Of a DNA stretch of 64,000 nt, positions 61,090 through 64,000 are shown in pieces. The notes beneath the pieces are model-generated. The model searched no databases. It was not told the origin of the DNA and saw nothing but the letters and a program-made list of their open reading frames with translations. A program made the translations under genes and the position numbers. The DNA is from Scatosoma sp045654025 (GTDB lineage Bacteria; Bacillota; Clostridia; Christensenellales; Borkfalkiaceae): assembly GCA_045654025.1 (NCBI GenBank), contig JAZOMO010000031.1, positions 1 through 64,000 on the forward strand. Reading direction: 5' to 3'. Position 1 is the first letter of the stretch. Every line of letters begins with the position of its first letter.

Positions 61090-62144
61090 TAATATAAGAA
61101 GTCCTTCAACTTTTTGCTTCTGGACGGATGACGAAGCTTTCTCAAAGCTTTCGCCTCAATCTGACGGATACGTTCACGGGTGACGTTGAATTCCTTGCCT
61201 ACCTCTTCCAAAGTACGAGGCTTGCCGTCGTCAATACCGTAGCGCAAACGAAGCACCTTTTCTTCACGAGGGGTCAGGGTATCCAGTACGCCGAGAAGCT
61301 GTTCCTTCAGCATCGTAAAGGTCACGGAGTCGCTGGGGGTCAAGGTCTTTTCGTCCTCGATAAAGTCGCCCAAATGGCTGTCCTCTTCCTCACCGATAGG
61401 GGTTTCCAAAGATACGGGGTCCTGCGCAATCTTTTGGATTTCGCAAACACGTTCTTCGCTTACGCCCATCTTTTCTGCGATTTCTGCAGGGGTCGGCTCT
61501 CTGCCCAGTTCCTGCAACAATACGCGCTGTACTCTCGTCAGTTTGTTAATCGTTTCCACCATATGCACGGGGATACGGATCGTTCTTGCCTGGTCCGCAA
61601 TCGCGCGGGTAATCGCCTGACGAATCCACCAAGTCGCATAGGTAGAGAACTTAAAGCCACGCTGATAATCGAATTTTTCCACCGCCTTCATAAGACCAAG
61701 GTTGCCCTCTTGAATCAAGTCCAAGAACAACATGCCACGGCCTACGAAACGCTTTGCAATCGAAACGACCAAACGCAGGTTCGCCTCGGAAAGGCGCTTT
61801 TTCGCCGCTTCGTCCCCTTCCTGCATGCGCTTTGCCAAATCCACTTCCTCGTCCGCAGACAGCAGAGGCACGTGCCCGATATCTTTTAAATACAGCTTGA
61901 CGGGGTCGTCCAAGCCGATATCCGAGAGCGCCTGTTCAAACAGTTCCTTGTCCCTTGCGTCCTCGTCAATGATTTGAATCCCGTTTTCCGCCAGCGACTT
62001 GTAGATGAAATCAATCTGGTTGGGGTTGGTGTCGTACTTTTCCATAATATCGCAGAGCGCATTCGTCGAAATGCAACCCTTCATTCTGTAATTCGCCACG
62101 ATACCGCCTAAGATGTCGTTTAATTTTTGTTCGGAAATAGCCAC
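61089..62144 (-). CDS. rpoD: RNA polymerase primary sigma factor
   Basis: 351 residues, region 1.1 much reduced. Region 2 (NLRLVVSIAKRFVGRGM, STYATWWIRQAITRAI), region 3, and region 4 (VTRERIRQIEAKALRKLRHP) are intact, consistent with the TTGACA/TATAAT promoters seen here. GTG 62144 has GGAGG 8 nt upstream. Confidence 0.97.
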   Translation of the reverse strand: MAISEQKLNDILGGIVANYRMKGCISTNALCDIMEKYDTNPNQIDFIYKSLAENGIQIIDEDARDKELFEQALSDIGLDDPVKLYLKDIGHVPLLSADEEVDLAKRMQEGDEAAKKRLSEANLRLVVSIAKRFVGRGMLFLDLIQEGNLGLMKAVEKFDYQRGFKFSTYATWWIRQAITRAIADQARTIRIPVHMVETINKLTRVQRVLLQELGREPTPAEIAEKMGVSEERVCEIQKIAQDPVSLETPIGEEEDSHLGDFIEDEKTLTPSDSVTFTMLKEQLLGVLDTLTPREEKVLRLRYGIDDGKPRTLEEVGKEFNVTRERIRQIEAKALRKLRHPSRSKKLKDFLY

Positions 62145-62201
62145 TATTTTCTCCTCCGTTAATTCTTTTTCTCTTTAGTCAATCAACGCAATACACATTG
62201 A

Positions 62202-63995
62202 TTATCTGCGCTTTTTTTGACGGCGCAGGGCGTCTTGCAAACTGCCGAGTATCTGCACACGACGGGATTGTTCGTCCGTCTTTGCAAGCTCCTCTTGCAA
62301 CAGCGCAATTTCCCGGTCGATACTCTCTCTTTCCAAGGTCGCCACGCTGTCCATAAAGAAGCGTTTTGCCACCTCGCCAGCCAGCTTGTCCTCGTAGTTT
62401 AAGTCCAGAATCTCGTTGAACGCAGGACAGTTTTCATCAAAGATTTCAAACAGCTCCGCAGGGCGTATACGCGCGCCCTCCGACTCACACACAGTGACGT
62501 ACGCCGCAATTCTTGCGTGGACGGAATTTTCAAAGTGCAGTTTTTCAATCGATACGTCTTTTGCATACTCTGCCCCGAAGAGCTTTGCCGCCAAGATGAA
62601 CCGTTCTGCCTTTTCCGTCTTATCCGAGCCACGCGATACCTCTGCAATCTTGACGTTCGCACCCACCGTATCGGTGGTATCCGTCTTGCTTTCCTTTCGT
62701 AGGTTTTCAAGGTCGCGTTCGAGCGATTGATAGGTCAAGCCCGTCTTATCACGAAGCTTCTTCAAAAGGTCCTCACGCACCGCCGAGCTGTCCGTCTCCG
62801 AAACGACCTGCAACGCCTCTTTAACAAACGCGCGCTTGTTGTCCGTACGCGATAGGTCGTACTTGCGTTCAATGGCGTGCAACTTATAATCAACCAAGGG
62901 CATCGCCGCATCAAGACATTTTTGATATGCCTCCTTGCCCTGTTTTGCCACGTCGTCGGGATCAAGCCCCTCCGGCATCGGTACGACCAGCACCTTCAAA
63001 TGCTCGCCGTCCAAAATTTCCAAGCCTCGAAGGTCTGCCTTCTGCCCGGCAAAGTCGCCGTCATAGCTGATGTACACGTTCTCCGTATACCGTTTGATGA
63101 GGCGCGCCTGCTCCTTCGTCAGCGAAGTACCCATCGACGCCACAACGTTTTTAAAGCCCGCTTGATACAGCGAAATGGTATCCATATACCCTTCGACCAT
63201 AATCACGCTACTAATCGGCTGTTCGCGTTTCAGCTTTTTCAAAAGGTTGATGTTGTACAGCGTATTGCGCTTGTTGAACAGCATCGTTTCCTTGGTGTTC
63301 TTGTATTTCGCAAAGTCCGTCTTGCCTAAGAATCTACCACCAAAGCCGATGACCTCGTCCATGTTGTTGATAATCGGGAAGATAAGGCGTTCTGCCTGCG
63401 CATCTATCAACCTGCCGTTCTTGCTTTCAATCAGCACGCCGCTGTCCAAGATATCCTCTTTATGGTAGCCCTTGCCTGCCAAATATTCCGCAAGCTCGCG
63501 ATAATCCAGCGAAGCCCCGATGCCGAATTGCTTGACGGTGGAGGGCAACATTTTTCTATCCGCAATGTACTGCAGATGAGCGTCCGCCCTCTCGTCACCG
63601 CTGAATAGATTCGACCGATAAAACCTCGCCGTGTCCAGCAAAATCGCCGCCATCGCATCCCGCTTTTTCTTCTTGCGGATGGATTCCTCGGTGTCTAAAT
63701 TGCTCTCAGGCACTTCCATCTTCGCGCGCGCCGCCAAGATACGGACAGCGCCCATAAAGTCGGTGCTTTCGATTTCCTTGACGAACTTTACGACGTCCCC
63801 CGATTCACCGCAACCAAAGCAATGATAAAACTGCTCTGATTGATTGACGGCAAAGGAAGGAGTACGCTCGTGATGGAAGGGACAGCAAGCCCAGTGGTTG
63901 CCCCCCTTTCTATCCAACGCAACGTAACTGCCGATGACGTCTACGATATCATTTTTCGCTTTTAGCTCCTGCATGAAGCGATCAAAATCTGCCAT
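62202..63995 (-). CDS. dnaG: DNA primase
   Basis: 597 residues. Zinc-binding domain CCPFHHERTPSF...CFGCGESGDV, TOPRIM core with MVEGYMDTISLYQAG and YISYDGDFAGQKA, and C-terminal helicase-interaction domain. Its start is 5 bp from the window edge, so the RBS and promoter are not visible. Confidence 0.97.
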   Translation of the reverse strand: MADFDRFMQELKAKNDIVDVIGSYVALDRKGGNHWACCPFHHERTPSFAVNQSEQFYHCFGCGESGDVVKFVKEIESTDFMGAVRILAARAKMEVPESNLDTEESIRKKKKRDAMAAILLDTARFYRSNLFSGDERADAHLQYIADRKMLPSTVKQFGIGASLDYRELAEYLAGKGYHKEDILDSGVLIESKNGRLIDAQAERLIFPIINNMDEVIGFGGRFLGKTDFAKYKNTKETMLFNKRNTLYNINLLKKLKREQPISSVIMVEGYMDTISLYQAGFKNVVASMGTSLTKEQARLIKRYTENVYISYDGDFAGQKADLRGLEILDGEHLKVLVVPMPEGLDPDDVAKQGKEAYQKCLDAAMPLVDYKLHAIERKYDLSRTDNKRAFVKEALQVVSETDSSAVREDLLKKLRDKTGLTYQSLERDLENLRKESKTDTTDTVGANVKIAEVSRGSDKTEKAERFILAAKLFGAEYAKDVSIEKLHFENSVHARIAAYVTVCESEGARIRPAELFEIFDENCPAFNEILDLNYEDKLAGEVAKRFFMDSVATLERESIDREIALLQEELAKTDEQSRRVQILGSLQDALRRQKKRR

Positions 63996-64000
63996 TTTTC

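Overview
This is an almost fully coding, roughly half-GC bacterial chromosome segment, about 90% of it read from the minus strand. Gene content and order point to Bacillota, probably an uncultured Clostridia-type lineage. The grounds are the complete S10-spc-alpha ribosomal cluster, dnaG-rpoD-trmK-nif3-cdsZ, ispG-polC locus-rimP-nusA-ylxR-ylxQ-infB-rbfA-nrnA, secG-rnr-smpB, cdaA, pyruvate:ferredoxin oxidoreductase and an Fe-S serine dehydratase, with strong AGGAGG ribosome sites and sigma-A type promoters. I cannot place it more narrowly from sequence alone. I found no insertion sequence, prophage, CRISPR array or rRNA; this is core genome.

Layout. 1-3.5 kb: nifJ on the plus strand. 3.6-3.9 kb: a four-tRNA operon (Asp-Phe-Thr-Tyr, minus) with its own promoter and terminator. 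4.1-6.9 kb: sdaA and an nfeD-qmcA membrane pair. 7.1-23.3 kb: about 30 translation genes running S10 to L17 with secY, adk, map, infA and rpoA; strong promoters lie upstream of S10 and, unusually, between L36 and S13. 23.5-27.2 kb: typA and a TIGR04076-thyA-folA operon. 27.3-34.1 kb: plus-strand glycolysis genes pgk-tpiA-gpmI, then secG-rnr-smpB. 34.2-37.1 kb: mixed orientation with a nitrilase-like pseudoenzyme, a 30-residue membrane peptide, a NahK-like sugar kinase and a secreted polysaccharide deacetylase. 37.2-40.6 kb: holA-cdaA-mini cdaR-lysC. 40.6-48.6 kb: rimP-nusA-ylxR-ylxQ-infB-rbfA-nrnA-comEC. 48.7-64 kb: a co-directional run dnaG-rpoD-trmK-nif3-cdsZ-alr-(membrane protein)-rsmD-coaD-aroF-pheA-patatin-rarA-nrdR-ispG-truncated polC.

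Functionally the window holds transcription and translation (rpoA, rpoD, nusA, ribosomal proteins, infA, infB, typA, rbfA, rimP), replication (dnaG, holA, a polC-derived exonuclease), secretion (secY, secG), c-di-AMP synthesis (cdaA) and the later step of its breakdown (nrnA), dTMP/folate supply (thyA, folA, nrdR), glycolysis and pyruvate oxidation.

What stands out is gene reduction at conserved loci and one dispersed sequence. The polC position encodes only an N-terminal region, an OB fold and a DEDDh exonuclease, with no PHP or polymerase domain. The cdaR position holds a 34-codon reading frame encoding only a membrane anchor, overlapping the end of cdaA. ComEC lacks its metallo-beta-lactamase domain, and a nitrilase homologue has lost its catalytic cysteine. 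A 13-19 bp motif (core GCATACCTGCCCCCTAC) recurs seven times, inside coding sequences and in terminators, six times in the same orientation, resembling an uptake-sequence or Chi-like signal.
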